From contig CAIRAS010000257.1 in the NCBI GenBank assembly GCA_903876615.1, positions 1 to 26,922 on the forward strand: a stretch of 26,922 nt of DNA, written 5' to 3'. The notes under the pieces are model-generated. The model was not told the DNA's origin. It ran no database searches and was given only the letters and a program-made list of their open reading frames with translations. The translations under genes were made by a program, and so were the position numbers. This document shows, piece after piece, positions 15,961 to 23,258 of the stretch (positions are counted from its first letter, which is position 1; every line of letters starts with the position of its first letter). The stretch is from an uncultured Holophagaceae bacterium. Its GTDB lineage: Bacteria; Acidobacteriota; Holophagae; Holophagales; Holophagaceae.

Positions 15961-16458
15961 ATGCGCATCCTCGTGCCGCTCCTTGCGGGCCTGACCCTTC
16001 TCGCCCAGGAACCGAAGCCGACCGCCTCGGCGGTGCTCTGGACCTATGAATCGCCGCGGGAGTTCCACCTGCTCGAGCCCAGCTACCGGTTCCCGACTCA
16101 GATCAAGCAGGCCCTGGCCCAGGTGGTTCAGCCCTCACCGGGGCTGTGCCGGGAGTACCTCGCGGTCTTCCGGGACAAGCGGACATTCTCCCCGTGGTTC
16201 CGGAAGGTGCTCATGGCGCAGCGGGACCAGCAGGCGCAGGCCGCCAAGACCGAGGGGAAGGTGCTCTCCAGCGACCTCTCGAAGCTCTCGCCCGACGGTG
16301 GCCGGGTCCTCAGCACGGCCAAGGCCCGACCCCGGAAGGCCCCGGAACCGGTGAGTCTGGACGTCTATCTGGAGGTCCTGAAGCTCTGGGAGGCCGAAGA
16401 ACCCAGCCCGCCCCGCGGGCCGCAGTCGGCGCCACCGCCCCTCCCGAAACCCCGATGA
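15961..16458 (+). CDS. Small exported protein of unknown function
   Basis: 165 residues starting at ATG 15961, with GGAGG at 15952-15956. A short signal peptide is present (MRILVPLLAGLTLLAQ, cleavage near AQE). The mature protein is mostly helical and charged in the middle (AVFRDKRTFSPWFRKVLMAQRD) with a proline-rich tail (PSPPRGPQSAPPPLPKPR). I recognise no family. It is divergent from the YdcF-like gene. The next exported protein starts 32 bases downstream, so the two are probably cotranscribed. Confidence 0.7.
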   Translation: MRILVPLLAGLTLLAQEPKPTASAVLWTYESPREFHLLEPSYRFPTQIKQALAQVVQPSPGLCREYLAVFRDKRTFSPWFRKVLMAQRDQQAQAAKTEGKVLSSDLSKLSPDGGRVLSTAKARPRKAPEPVSLDVYLEVLKLWEAEEPSPPRGPQSAPPPLPKPR

Positions 16459-16490
16459 TCAGCAACCCCAGGACCTCAGCAGGAGTGGGC

Positions 16491-16922
16491 ATGAGCCCGA
16501 TGCAACGAACCGTTCCCTTCGTCTTGCTCGCCCTGCTGGCCTGCGCTCCGCTCCACCGACGCGGGGCCACGCCACCCGCGCCCCGTCCGCTCCGGACCGA
16601 TGTGGCCTTCCTGCAGGCCAGCACCAAGCTGGACGTCTACATCCACAGCATCGACGGACGAAGCATCTATCCAGCGGAAGGGGAACTCCTGGCAATGGCG
16701 CCCGGGATCCACACCCTCGCCGTGAAGTTCAGGAAGCTCCGAACCCCCGCGGGCAAGCCGCTTCCCAATGCCACAGGCTTCGATCTCGCCATCAACGCCA
16801 GGATCGGGGAGACCTACCAGCTCGACTACACCCGGAGCGACACCACCGCCAAGTGGTCGGCCTGCATCCTGGCGGGCGCGGAGAAACGCCGAGTCTCCTC
16901 GCTCATCACCAGCGACGACTGA
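16491..16922 (+). CDS. Small putative lipoprotein
   Basis: 143 residues. The N-terminus (MSPMQRTVPFVLLALLACAPLHRRG) ends its hydrophobic run in LLAC, a lipobox in which Cys18 would be lipidated. The rest looks like a compact beta domain: LDVYIHSIDGRSIY, then MAPGIHTLAVKFRKL and IGETYQLDYTRSD. This resembles small lipoproteins carrying a PEGA-like or transthyretin-like fold, but I cannot assign a family. I chose ATG 16491 because AGGAG (16481-16485) precedes it by five bases. An in-frame ATG at 16455 overlapping the previous stop is the alternative. Converges with the kinase locus nine bases further on. Confidence 0.7.
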   Translation: MSPMQRTVPFVLLALLACAPLHRRGATPPAPRPLRTDVAFLQASTKLDVYIHSIDGRSIYPAEGELLAMAPGIHTLAVKFRKLRTPAGKPLPNATGFDLAINARIGETYQLDYTRSDTTAKWSACILAGAEKRRVSSLITSDD

Positions 16923-16931
16923 AGCGAGCGG

Positions 16932-17150
16932 CTAGGCACGCTTGTGGGCATCGAGGTATTTCTGCAGCTCGCCCAGCCCAAAGGGTTTTGAGATGAGCGT
17001 AACCAGGGGATGGGCGTCCGCCAGGTTCACGGCGGCCTGATCGGCCCGCCCCGTGGCGAGCAGCACGGGCAGGGTCGGTCGCAGGTCGCGCAGCAGAGGA
17101 AGCGTCCCGCCACCGCCCATCCCGGGCATGTTCATGTCGAGGATCACCAT
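16932..17150 (-). pseudogene. Detached C-terminal half of the hybrid kinase receiver domain (frameshifted)
   Basis: This frame encodes MVILDMNMPGMGG, the phosphoacceptor-Asp loop of a response-regulator receiver. It continues through VLLATGRAD (switch Thr) and LISKPF (conserved Lys-Pro) to a normal C-terminal helix and TAG at 16932. It is the continuation of the receiver that begins at the end of the upstream kinase frame. Moving one frame at a GGG run (forward 17221-17223) rejoins the two parts as EAW-GHRPHLFPSGESVLEAL-AGPAETDMVIL. I do not think it is an independent gene, although translation from the ATG at 17150 cannot be excluded. Confidence 0.75.
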
Positions 17151-19588
17151 GTCGGTCTCGGCGGGTCCCGCCAGGGCCTCCAGGACGCTCTCGCCGCTTG
17201 GGAAGAGGTGGGGCCGATGGCCCAGGCCTCCAGCATGACCTCCATGGCGCAGCGGATCATCTCGTCATCGTCCACCACGAAGACCGTGAGCCCAGACAGC
17301 TGTGGCGTGACCTCTGGGGCGGGTGACTTGGTCGGCTGAGGGGTCGGTTCGATGGAGGGGAACCGGACTCGGACACGGGTCCCGGTCCCGGGTTGGCTGC
17401 TCAGGTCGATCTGGCCCTTGTGGGCCTTGACGATGGTGTAGACCATCGAGAGCCCCAGCCCGGTGCCCTTTCCGGTCTCCTTGGTGGTGAAGAACGGATC
17501 CATGGCACGGGCCAACACCTCCTCGGGCATCCCGATGCCGGTGTCTTCCACCAGGACTTCGACCCAGTCCTCGTCCACGTTCCGGGTCCTGAACAGCAGG
17601 CTTCCGCCGCCCTCCATGGCATCCACGGCGTTGACGCAGAGGTTCATGAGGGCGTTCGTCAGGGCGGTGGGGTCCCCGACGATGGGTCGCAGATCCGGAG
17701 CAAGGTCGAGGGTCAGGTCGACCCTGGCCAGAGTGGTGCGCTCCAGGAGGTTGGCCTGCTCGCGGATGATGGCGTTCAGGTCCAGTGCCTGCTCCTCGGC
17801 GGGGCTCTGGCGGGCGAAATTGAGCAGGCTCCGCACCATCCGGCTGCCCCGGCGGGTGGCGTTGACCACGATGCCGAGATCCCGGCTGAGGCTTGTGCCC
17901 GGGCTGCTCTGGCTCCGGTGCAGCTCCGCCAGGCCCAGGATTGCCCCCAGGACGTTGTTCATGTCGTGGGCGATGCCTCCGGCCAGAAGGCCGAGGCTCT
18001 CCATTTTCTGGGACTGCAGGAGCTGCTCCTCAAGCCGGGCCTTCTCGTCCAGAAACTGCTTGCGCTCGGTGATGTCGATGACAAAGACCGTCAGCCCACG
18101 CAGCGCGCCCTTCTCATCCACGATCGGGCTGTAGCGGTTCTCATAGACGATCCGGTTCGGCGGGTTGCCGTACTCCTCCACGAGGACCAGGTCCTCGCCG
18201 GCGAACACCCGGTCGAAGTTCCGCTTGGCCTTCTCTCGATCCTTGGGATCGAGAATCGCGTTCAGCATGCTCGTCCCGAGGCAGATGTCCACACCCCAGA
18301 TGGTCTTCATCACGGCCTTGTGCTCGGCCGTGAAGGTGGTGTAGCAGTAGTTCGTGTCCAGCGCGAAGATGACCACGCCCTTGGGGCTCTCCAGGATGGA
18401 GTTCAGCCGGGCGGACAGCTCCTGGGCCTGGAACTGGCTGGCCAGGAGGCTGTCCTCTGCGCGTTTGCCCGCCGTGATGTCGATGTTGGTGCCGATCATC
18501 CGCAGGGCGCGGCCGCTGGCATCCCGCCGGATCACCTTGCCGCGACCCAGGACCCACTTGCAGCTGCCATCGCGGGCGATGAACCGGTATTCCGCCTCGA
18601 ACCCTTCCCGGGTGCCCTGGATGCAGGCCTGATTGAGGGCCAGCAGCCGCGCCTGGTCGTGGGGATGGACGAAATCAGCCCAGTTCTTGGCGAGCCGTTC
18701 GAACTCGTCGGGCTCGAAGCCCAGCAGTCGCGCATAGGCAGGACTTAGATAGCACCCCCCGGTCGCCAGGTTCAAGTCCCAGAGGCCGTCGCTGGTGATC
18801 TCCATGGCGAGCCGGAAGCGTTCCTCGTTCTCGGCAACGGCCAACTCAGCCTGCTTGGCGGTGGTGATGTCCTGGAGAATCCCGACCTGCCGGAGGGGCT
18901 GGCCGTCCGGGTCGTGGTGAGTGTCCGCCCAGACCGCGATCCAGCGCAGCTCGCCATCGGCCGGCCGGTGGATCCGGAACTGCTTCGCGAAGGTCCGGTG
19001 GTTCTCCACCGACTCGCTTATCTGGGACAGCACCGCGTCCCGGTCTTCGGGATGGAGGAGGGCGGCCCAGCCTTCCCGGTTCTTCACGAAGTCGAGGTCG
19101 ATGCCCAGGAGCTCATCGACCCCGGGGGAGCTCTCCCAGGGCCAGGCTGGGTCCTGGAGGTTGGTGATGATGTGCCCCATCCCGGCCACCCTGAAGGCGG
19201 CCTGGAGGAGCTGGGAGGTCTGCTCCAGCTTCTGCTCCATCTGCCGACGACCCGAGATGTCCCGGATGATGAAGAGCACTTCCTTGGGCTGTCCCTCCGG
19301 GCCGACAAGGGTCCGGCCGTTCACCTCCACGGGAAAGGTGGTACCGTCCGCGCGCAGCCCGCGATACTCGTTCAGACCCGGATCCTCCCCCAGGAGGCGC
19401 CGCGAGAAGGAGGCCGCTGCCCGGGGCCGGTCTTCCGGAACGAGGAAATCGGTGACGGGGCGCCCCGCCTGCTCCTCCACGGAGGCATAGCCGAACATGG
19501 CCATGGTCGAGGGCGAGAACTCGAGGGTCTGGCCCTGCATGTCCACAAAGACGATTCCGTCGGGCAGATTTCTGAAATGGGACTGCAT
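17144..19588 (-). CDS. Multi-PAS hybrid sensor histidine kinase, receiver domain truncated by frameshift
   Basis: No signal peptide or membrane segment, so a cytoplasmic sensor. From ATG 19588 I see four PAS-type segments (about 5-112, 130-245, 255-375, 395-510), each ending in an 'xDIT/DIS..K/R' linker. Next come HisKA with phosphoacceptor H541 (GGIAHDMNNVLGAILGL) and a HATPase domain. The HATPase has an N-box (LMNLCVNAVDAM), G1 (EDTGIGM), F-box (DPFFTTK) and G2 (GKGTGLGLSMVY). A receiver starts at about 767 (LTVFVVDDDEMIRC), but the frame breaks after W789 and ends at 17144. One extra G in the GGG run at forward 17221-17223 would restore a protein of about 885 residues ending at 16932. The open frame above 19588 (to 20614) is antisense to the SRAP gene and not coding. 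Signal and partner are unknown. Confidence 0.88.
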   Translation of the reverse strand: MQSHFRNLPDGIVFVDMQGQTLEFSPSTMAMFGYASVEEQAGRPVTDFLVPEDRPRAAASFSRRLLGEDPGLNEYRGLRADGTTFPVEVNGRTLVGPEGQPKEVLFIIRDISGRRQMEQKLEQTSQLLQAAFRVAGMGHIITNLQDPAWPWESSPGVDELLGIDLDFVKNREGWAALLHPEDRDAVLSQISESVENHRTFAKQFRIHRPADGELRWIAVWADTHHDPDGQPLRQVGILQDITTAKQAELAVAENEERFRLAMEITSDGLWDLNLATGGCYLSPAYARLLGFEPDEFERLAKNWADFVHPHDQARLLALNQACIQGTREGFEAEYRFIARDGSCKWVLGRGKVIRRDASGRALRMIGTNIDITAGKRAEDSLLASQFQAQELSARLNSILESPKGVVIFALDTNYCYTTFTAEHKAVMKTIWGVDICLGTSMLNAILDPKDREKAKRNFDRVFAGEDLVLVEEYGNPPNRIVYENRYSPIVDEKGALRGLTVFVIDITERKQFLDEKARLEEQLLQSQKMESLGLLAGGIAHDMNNVLGAILGLAELHRSQSSPGTSLSRDLGIVVNATRRGSRMVRSLLNFARQSPAEEQALDLNAIIREQANLLERTTLARVDLTLDLAPDLRPIVGDPTALTNALMNLCVNAVDAMEGGGSLLFRTRNVDEDWVEVLVEDTGIGMPEEVLARAMDPFFTTKETGKGTGLGLSMVYTIVKAHKGQIDLSSQPGTGTRVRVRFPSIEPTPQPTKSPAPEVTPQLSGLTVFVVDDDEMIRCAMEVMLEAWAIGPTSSQAARASWRPWRDPPRPTW

Positions 19589-19650
19589 CCTCGGCCCTCT
19601 CAGAAACACCACCAAGCGCTTTGTTTCGGATAGATGATAGAGAAAAAAAC

Positions 19651-19680
19651 GATATAAATATTTTGTGCAATCGCTTTCAA
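19651..19680 (-). promoter_or_regulatory. Candidate promoter for the hybrid kinase in an AT-rich patch
   Basis: On the reverse strand TTGAAA (19675-19680) and TATATC (19651-19656) are 18 bases apart. They lie in the most AT-rich segment of the window (about 19615-19690), which includes a run of seven A on the forward strand. The position is 63 bases upstream of the kinase ATG. Predicted by eye. Confidence 0.4.
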
Positions 19681-19777
19681 TCAGTAATCCCTCCTCATCG
19701 GAGATCCTGGGAAAGGCTGAAGGACTGCACGCAAGGCACCGGGCGGGGCTCCGTGGTCGGGGGCTATCATGGGCGGC

Positions 19778-20443
19778 ATGTGCGGCCGCTACACCTTCAC
19801 CTTCGACGCCAAGTCCCTGGCGGAGGCCTTCGGCATGGTGCCGCCGGGCTTCCAGATCGTGAAGGGCTACAACCTCGCCCCGGGCCAGCATGTCGTCATC
19901 GTGCGCCCGGAGCGGAGCGGGCTGGTGGCCGATGTCGCGTTCTGGGGGCTCATCCCGAGCTGGGTGAAGGATCCGAACACGAGCCCCCGACCCATCAACG
20001 CCCGGGCCGAGACGCTGGAAGAGAAACCCACCTTCCGCTCGGCCTTCCGGCGCAAGCGCTGCCTCGTCCCGGCCTCGGGCTTCTACGAGTGGCAGGCCCA
20101 GGGAAAGACGAAGCAGCCCTTCTACATCCAGCCGAGCGAGGGGGACCTGTTCGCCTTCGCCGGCCTCCTGGAGGACTGGCAGGGGCCGGACGGCGAGGTG
20201 ATGGTGAGCACCTGCATCATCACCACCGAGCCCAATGCCCTGATGGCCGGGATCCACAGCCGGATGCCCGTGATCCTGCCGAGGCCCGCCTGGGGTGACT
20301 GGTTGGACCCCGCCGCCCAGACCCGGGACCTCCAGCGCCTGCTGGTGCCCTATCCCAGCGAGCTGATGCGCGCCCACCCGGTGAGCACCGCCGTGGGGAA
20401 TGTGCGGAACGATAGCCCGGAGCTGATCCTGCCCGTGGCGTGA
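19778..20443 (+). CDS. SRAP-family abasic-site / DNA-protein crosslink protein (YedK/HMCES type)
   Basis: SRAP proteins bind abasic sites in single-stranded DNA and form a protective thiazolidine crosslink through Cys2. The 221-residue product begins MCGRYTFTF, with C2 exposed after Met removal. It carries the other active-site residues: N74 in PINARAET, E104 in ASGFYEW and H160 in GIHSRMPVIL. I chose ATG 19778 over the in-frame ATG nine bases earlier, because Cys must be residue 2 for function. No strong Shine-Dalgarno is visible, only a G-rich stretch. It is divergent from the hybrid kinase, with no SOS partner gene adjacent. Identification is firm. Confidence 0.95.
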   Translation: MCGRYTFTFDAKSLAEAFGMVPPGFQIVKGYNLAPGQHVVIVRPERSGLVADVAFWGLIPSWVKDPNTSPRPINARAETLEEKPTFRSAFRRKRCLVPASGFYEWQAQGKTKQPFYIQPSEGDLFAFAGLLEDWQGPDGEVMVSTCIITTEPNALMAGIHSRMPVILPRPAWGDWLDPAAQTRDLQRLLVPYPSELMRAHPVSTAVGNVRNDSPELILPVA

Positions 20444-20612
20444 CCGGAACGCGAGGTTCTGGGCGGCGGAATACGGAACGGGCTGACCGTGGGGATGCGA
20501 CCGAAGGGCGTAGCCATCTAGTGGAAAATACCTAGGTGTCGCACCCGGACCCGTAGTATGGTGCAACACAAGAATTGTCAAACACAACAAACACGACCCC
20601 AAGGAGGACCCC

Positions 20613-20729
20613 ATGGCGGCGAACGTGACTACCTCAAACCGGTTCCTGATCGGCCTCTACCTGGTGGCAGTGGTCCTGTGCTCCACCCTACTCCTCAAGC
20701 TGATCATGTGGCTGGATGGGGTGAAGTAG
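20613..20729 (+). CDS. 38-residue single-span membrane protein
   Basis: A short frame from ATG 20613 to TAG 20729 with a near-perfect ribosome binding site, AAGGAGGA, starting at 20601 and four bases from the ATG. The product begins MAANVTTSNR and has one hydrophobic stretch (FLIGLYLVAVVLCSTLLLKLIMWL, residues 11-34). It ends in DGVK. That is a single transmembrane helix with short polar tails. I recognise no family. It stands alone between the SRAP gene and the chemoreceptor gene, both on the same strand. The coding call rests on the combination of ribosome binding site, hydrophobic pattern and clean stop. Confidence 0.7.
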   Translation: MAANVTTSNRFLIGLYLVAVVLCSTLLLKLIMWLDGVK

Positions 20730-21088
20730 GCTCCAGACGGAGGCGGTTCCGCCCGAGCAAGCCCCGCGGGGGGCTTGGCCTGCCGAGCAGCGGGGTATCC
20801 CTCTCTGCGCCACCCCGGATGCTGCGCCTCCGGGGTGGCGCTCCGGCCGCACGGCTGGTTGCTCCGCCAGCGGCGGACCGGCCGGGACAGCCTCCGGGTT
20901 ATCCCGCCTGAAGTCTTAGCCCCGACAAGGTAAAGCACGAGATTTACCAGACTGGTGTCCTCAGCCGACCAGAAGGTGGTCGGACGTTGCCGGTTGACGA
21001 TGTCCTCGAGCGTGCCGCTGGTTGCTGACCTGCGGGCCAGGACCCTCAGCCCTCCGCCAAGATCCAAACCTACTTCCTGAGAGGTCCC
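20730..21088. other. Non-coding stretch with strong hairpins before the chemoreceptor gene
   Basis: No convincing gene in 359 bases. GCGCCACCCCGG (20807-20818) and CCGGGGTGGCGC (20830-20841) form a perfect 12-bp stem with an 11-base loop, a probable terminator-like structure for the small membrane-protein gene but without a T-run. Further on are GGTAAA/TTTACC (20929-20934/20943-20948) and the 7-bp hairpin CCGACCA/TGGTCGG (20965-20971/20977-20983). These last two lie in the likely leader of the chemoreceptor mRNA. I looked for a GEMM-type cyclic-di-GMP riboswitch and did not see its conserved core. Confidence 0.6.
20807..20841. terminator. Strong 12-bp inverted repeat, terminator-like
   Basis: A perfect 12-bp GC-rich stem (arms 20807-20818 and 20830-20841) 78 bases after the 38-residue gene. 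It lacks a downstream T-run, so it might act as an RNA 3' end stabiliser rather than an intrinsic terminator. Confidence 0.4.
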
Positions 21089-22675
21089 ATGGCAGCCCTA
21101 TCCCTCAAGCGACAGCTGACCCTGTCCACCACCATCACCCTGGGCTGCCTGCTCATCAATGGGGCCCTGGCCTTAGGTTTCATGTGGAAACTGGGGCAGC
21201 TTCAGGATGAGGGCGCCGCCAAGGCTGTCCAGGCCCAGAATGCCGAGGAGGGGGCCGGCATGGGTACCAGGCTCTATCAGGTCATCGCCGATGCGGTGAT
21301 CAACCGCGACTTTGCGGATACCGAGAAGAAGTGGAAGCCCGTCAAGGAGGAGAGCCTCAATGACTTCGTCAGCCTCACCAAGGAGGCCAGCAACCCGCAG
21401 CAGGCCGCCCACTGTGCCGCAGCCCAGAAGGCCTGCGAGGCCTTGATCCTCCACTTCGAGGGTAAGGTGCTGCCCACCCTGAAGACCAAGCGGAAGGATG
21501 ACCTGGGCGCCGACATCTGGGCTCAGGACGACGAGTCCGACAAGCTGGTGCAGGGAATCATGGTGCCCATGAACCTGCTGGCCCAAGCCAAGCGGGAGGA
21601 GGCCAAGGCGGCCGATGCCCAGTTTGACGAGGTGCGGAGCAGCGCGGTGCTCTGGTCGCTTCTGGTGGGTGCGCTGGCCGTTCTCGGCGGCACGGCTTCG
21701 GCCCTCTATCTCTACCGCGGCCTGCGCCGGCAGATCGGTGGCGAGCCCGCCTACGCGGCCCAGGTGGTGAGTCAGGTGGCCCAGGGCGACTTCACGGTGG
21801 ACGTGAAGGTGTACCCGGCGGCCGAGGAGAGCATCCTTGCCGCCATCCGCAACATGGAAGGCCAGCTCCGCACGACGGTCCATCGGATCAATGCGGAGGC
21901 GACCCAGGTGGCCAGCGGCTCCACCGAGCTTTCGGCCTCCGCATCGGAGCTCTCCGCCACCACCAACTCCATCGCCCGCACCACCGAGGAGCAGCGGGCC
22001 GGGGCCGAACGCATCGCCGCCGCCATCACCCAGTTCTCGGCCTCCATCGAGCAGGTCTCCCAGAGCGTCCGTAGTGCTGAGGCCCAGGCTCAGGACGCCG
22101 TGCGGGCCAGTCAGGACGGCAACGAGGCTGGCCAGGCCACGGTGGCGTCCATGCAGTCCATCACCGAAGCCACCGGCCGGATCATCAAGGGCGTCCAGGT
22201 CATCCAGGACATCGCCCGCCAGACCAACCTGCTCTCCCTGAACGCGGCCATCGAGGCTGCCAAGGCCGGCACCATGGGCAAGGGCTTTGCGGTGGTTGCC
22301 GAGGAGATCCGCAAGCTCGCGGAGCGCTCCGCCGCCTCGGCCAAGGAGATCTCTGCCATCGTCGAGGGGACCCAGGAGGCCGTGGGCAACGGCCAGGCCA
22401 CCGTCGAGCGGGCCGTGGCTTCCCTGAGCCAGATCCAGGGCTTCATCGGCTCTCTCTCCAGCATGATGCGGGAGATCCAGGCGGCCACGGATGAGCAGAG
22501 CCGCACCAGCCTGGAGGTGGCCCAGCAGATCGAGCAGAGCACCCATCAGACCGCCCAGACCTCCGGCGCCGTCAGCGAGGTCTCCCTCACCGTGGATGAG
22601 ATCGCCCGCACCGCCTCCGACCTGGCCCGCATCGCCGAGCAGCTCTCGGGGCTCATGCGGCAGTTCAAGGTCTAA
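21089..22675 (+). CDS. Methyl-accepting chemotaxis protein
   Basis: 528 residues. Membrane segments lie at about 11-31 and 187-208, flanking a helical periplasmic sensor domain (32-186) of four-helix-bundle type. A short HAMP-like linker follows (about 209-260: [21 protein letters not shown]). The cytoplasmic signalling domain has the conserved hairpin tip [21 protein letters not shown] (from 374), then [19 protein letters not shown], which binds CheA and CheW. Glu/Gln/Ala-rich helices on either side carry the methylation regions. The product lacks an obvious C-terminal CheR-tethering pentapeptide. GAGAGG precedes the ATG by four bases. No che genes lie nearby, and the ligand cannot be read from sequence. 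Confidence 0.94.
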   Translation: MAALSLKRQLTLSTTITLGCLLINGALALGFMWKLGQLQDEGAAKAVQAQNAEEGAGMGTRLYQVIADAVINRDFADTEKKWKPVKEESLNDFVSLTKEASNPQQAAHCAAAQKACEALILHFEGKVLPTLKTKRKDDLGADIWAQDDESDKLVQGIMVPMNLLAQAKREEAKAADAQFDEVRSSAVLWSLLVGALAVLGGTASALYLYRGLRRQIGGEPAYAAQVVSQVAQGDFTVDVKVYPAAEESILAAIRNMEGQLRTTVHRINAEATQVASGSTELSASASELSATTNSIARTTEEQRAGAERIAAAITQFSASIEQVSQSVRSAEAQAQDAVRASQDGNEAGQATVASMQSITEATGRIIKGVQVIQDIARQTNLLSLNAAIEAAKAGTMGKGFAVVAEEIRKLAERSAASAKEISAIVEGTQEAVGNGQATVERAVASLSQIQGFIGSLSSMMREIQAATDEQSRTSLEVAQQIEQSTHQTAQTSGAVSEVSLTVDEIARTASDLARIAEQLSGLMRQFKV

Positions 22676-23258
22676 GTCTGTTTTTCGTGCGGGAGGCGAG
22701 CCCCGACGCCCTCCAGGTGGGCGCAGGGCCGATATCCGTTGGACCAGGCTATGACCCCCTGGGGCCCGTCGGCTTGGGCAGCGCGGAATCCCTCCGCGTC
22801 AGTATCTGGCGCGGCCCTGTTCGCCTCTGGCAGGCCCCCGGACTGCCTCCGGCGGGGCCTTACCGGCCAGAGATGCAGGGACTTCGATCCCCCTCTGGGG
22901 TAGCTAAACGCAGAGACCCTCGCCTAGGATCCACTTGGCTTGAAGGACCAGGTCTCATTCGTCCGCAAATAGACTTGCTCGACCTTTGGAGGGAGGGGCA
23001 TTCCGTGCCTGCTCAACTCGCCAACTTGGTTGTGTTTTCTGGATCTTTTCTGTGACTAACATCACCCCGTTCCTACTCCAAGCTCATTGGAAACCGCTTG
23101 GTCTGCAACGGTTGTTTTGGGGTTCCGCCCACCCAATCTTGGCAAGGCCCCTCTTGCATGTGTGCCGCCCGGGTCGCCTACTCCGCGCTCCGACGATCCC
23201 ATCGGCGCCGAATGGTGATCGCCCCTCGATGACCTGTACTTGCGCACGGAGGCAGTCC
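22676..23258. other. Non-coding region between chemoreceptor and metalloprotease genes
   Basis: 583 bases with no gene I can support. The first half (22680-22910) is rich in short perfect hairpins: CGCGGA/TCCGCG (22782-22787/22793-22798), GGCAG/CTGCC (22829-22833/22843-22847) and CCAGAG/CTCTGG (22867-22872/22893-22898). The second half (22970-23200) is less GC-rich, with TTGTGTTTTCTGGATCTTTTC around 23031-23050, and presumably holds the metalloprotease promoter. I cannot pick out the promoter with confidence. Confidence 0.55.

Noticed and set aside
17393..18748. Long forward open frame opposite the kinase
   Set aside because: It is a GC-bias shadow of the HisKA/HATPase-coding strand with no recognisable domain.
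19589..20614. N-terminal extension of the hybrid kinase frame on the reverse strand
   Set aside because: It runs antisense through the SRAP gene, has low-complexity GC-driven sequence, and is separated from the PAS domains by an AT-rich promoter-like region.
20899..21088. Cyclic-di-GMP (GEMM) riboswitch before the chemoreceptor gene
   Set aside because: Hairpins exist, but the conserved core sequence and tetraloop receptor are not present.
22687..23055. Possible 122-residue gene after the chemoreceptor
   Set aside because: No ribosome binding site, no recognisable domain, and it lies in a hairpin-dense region with gene-unlike composition.
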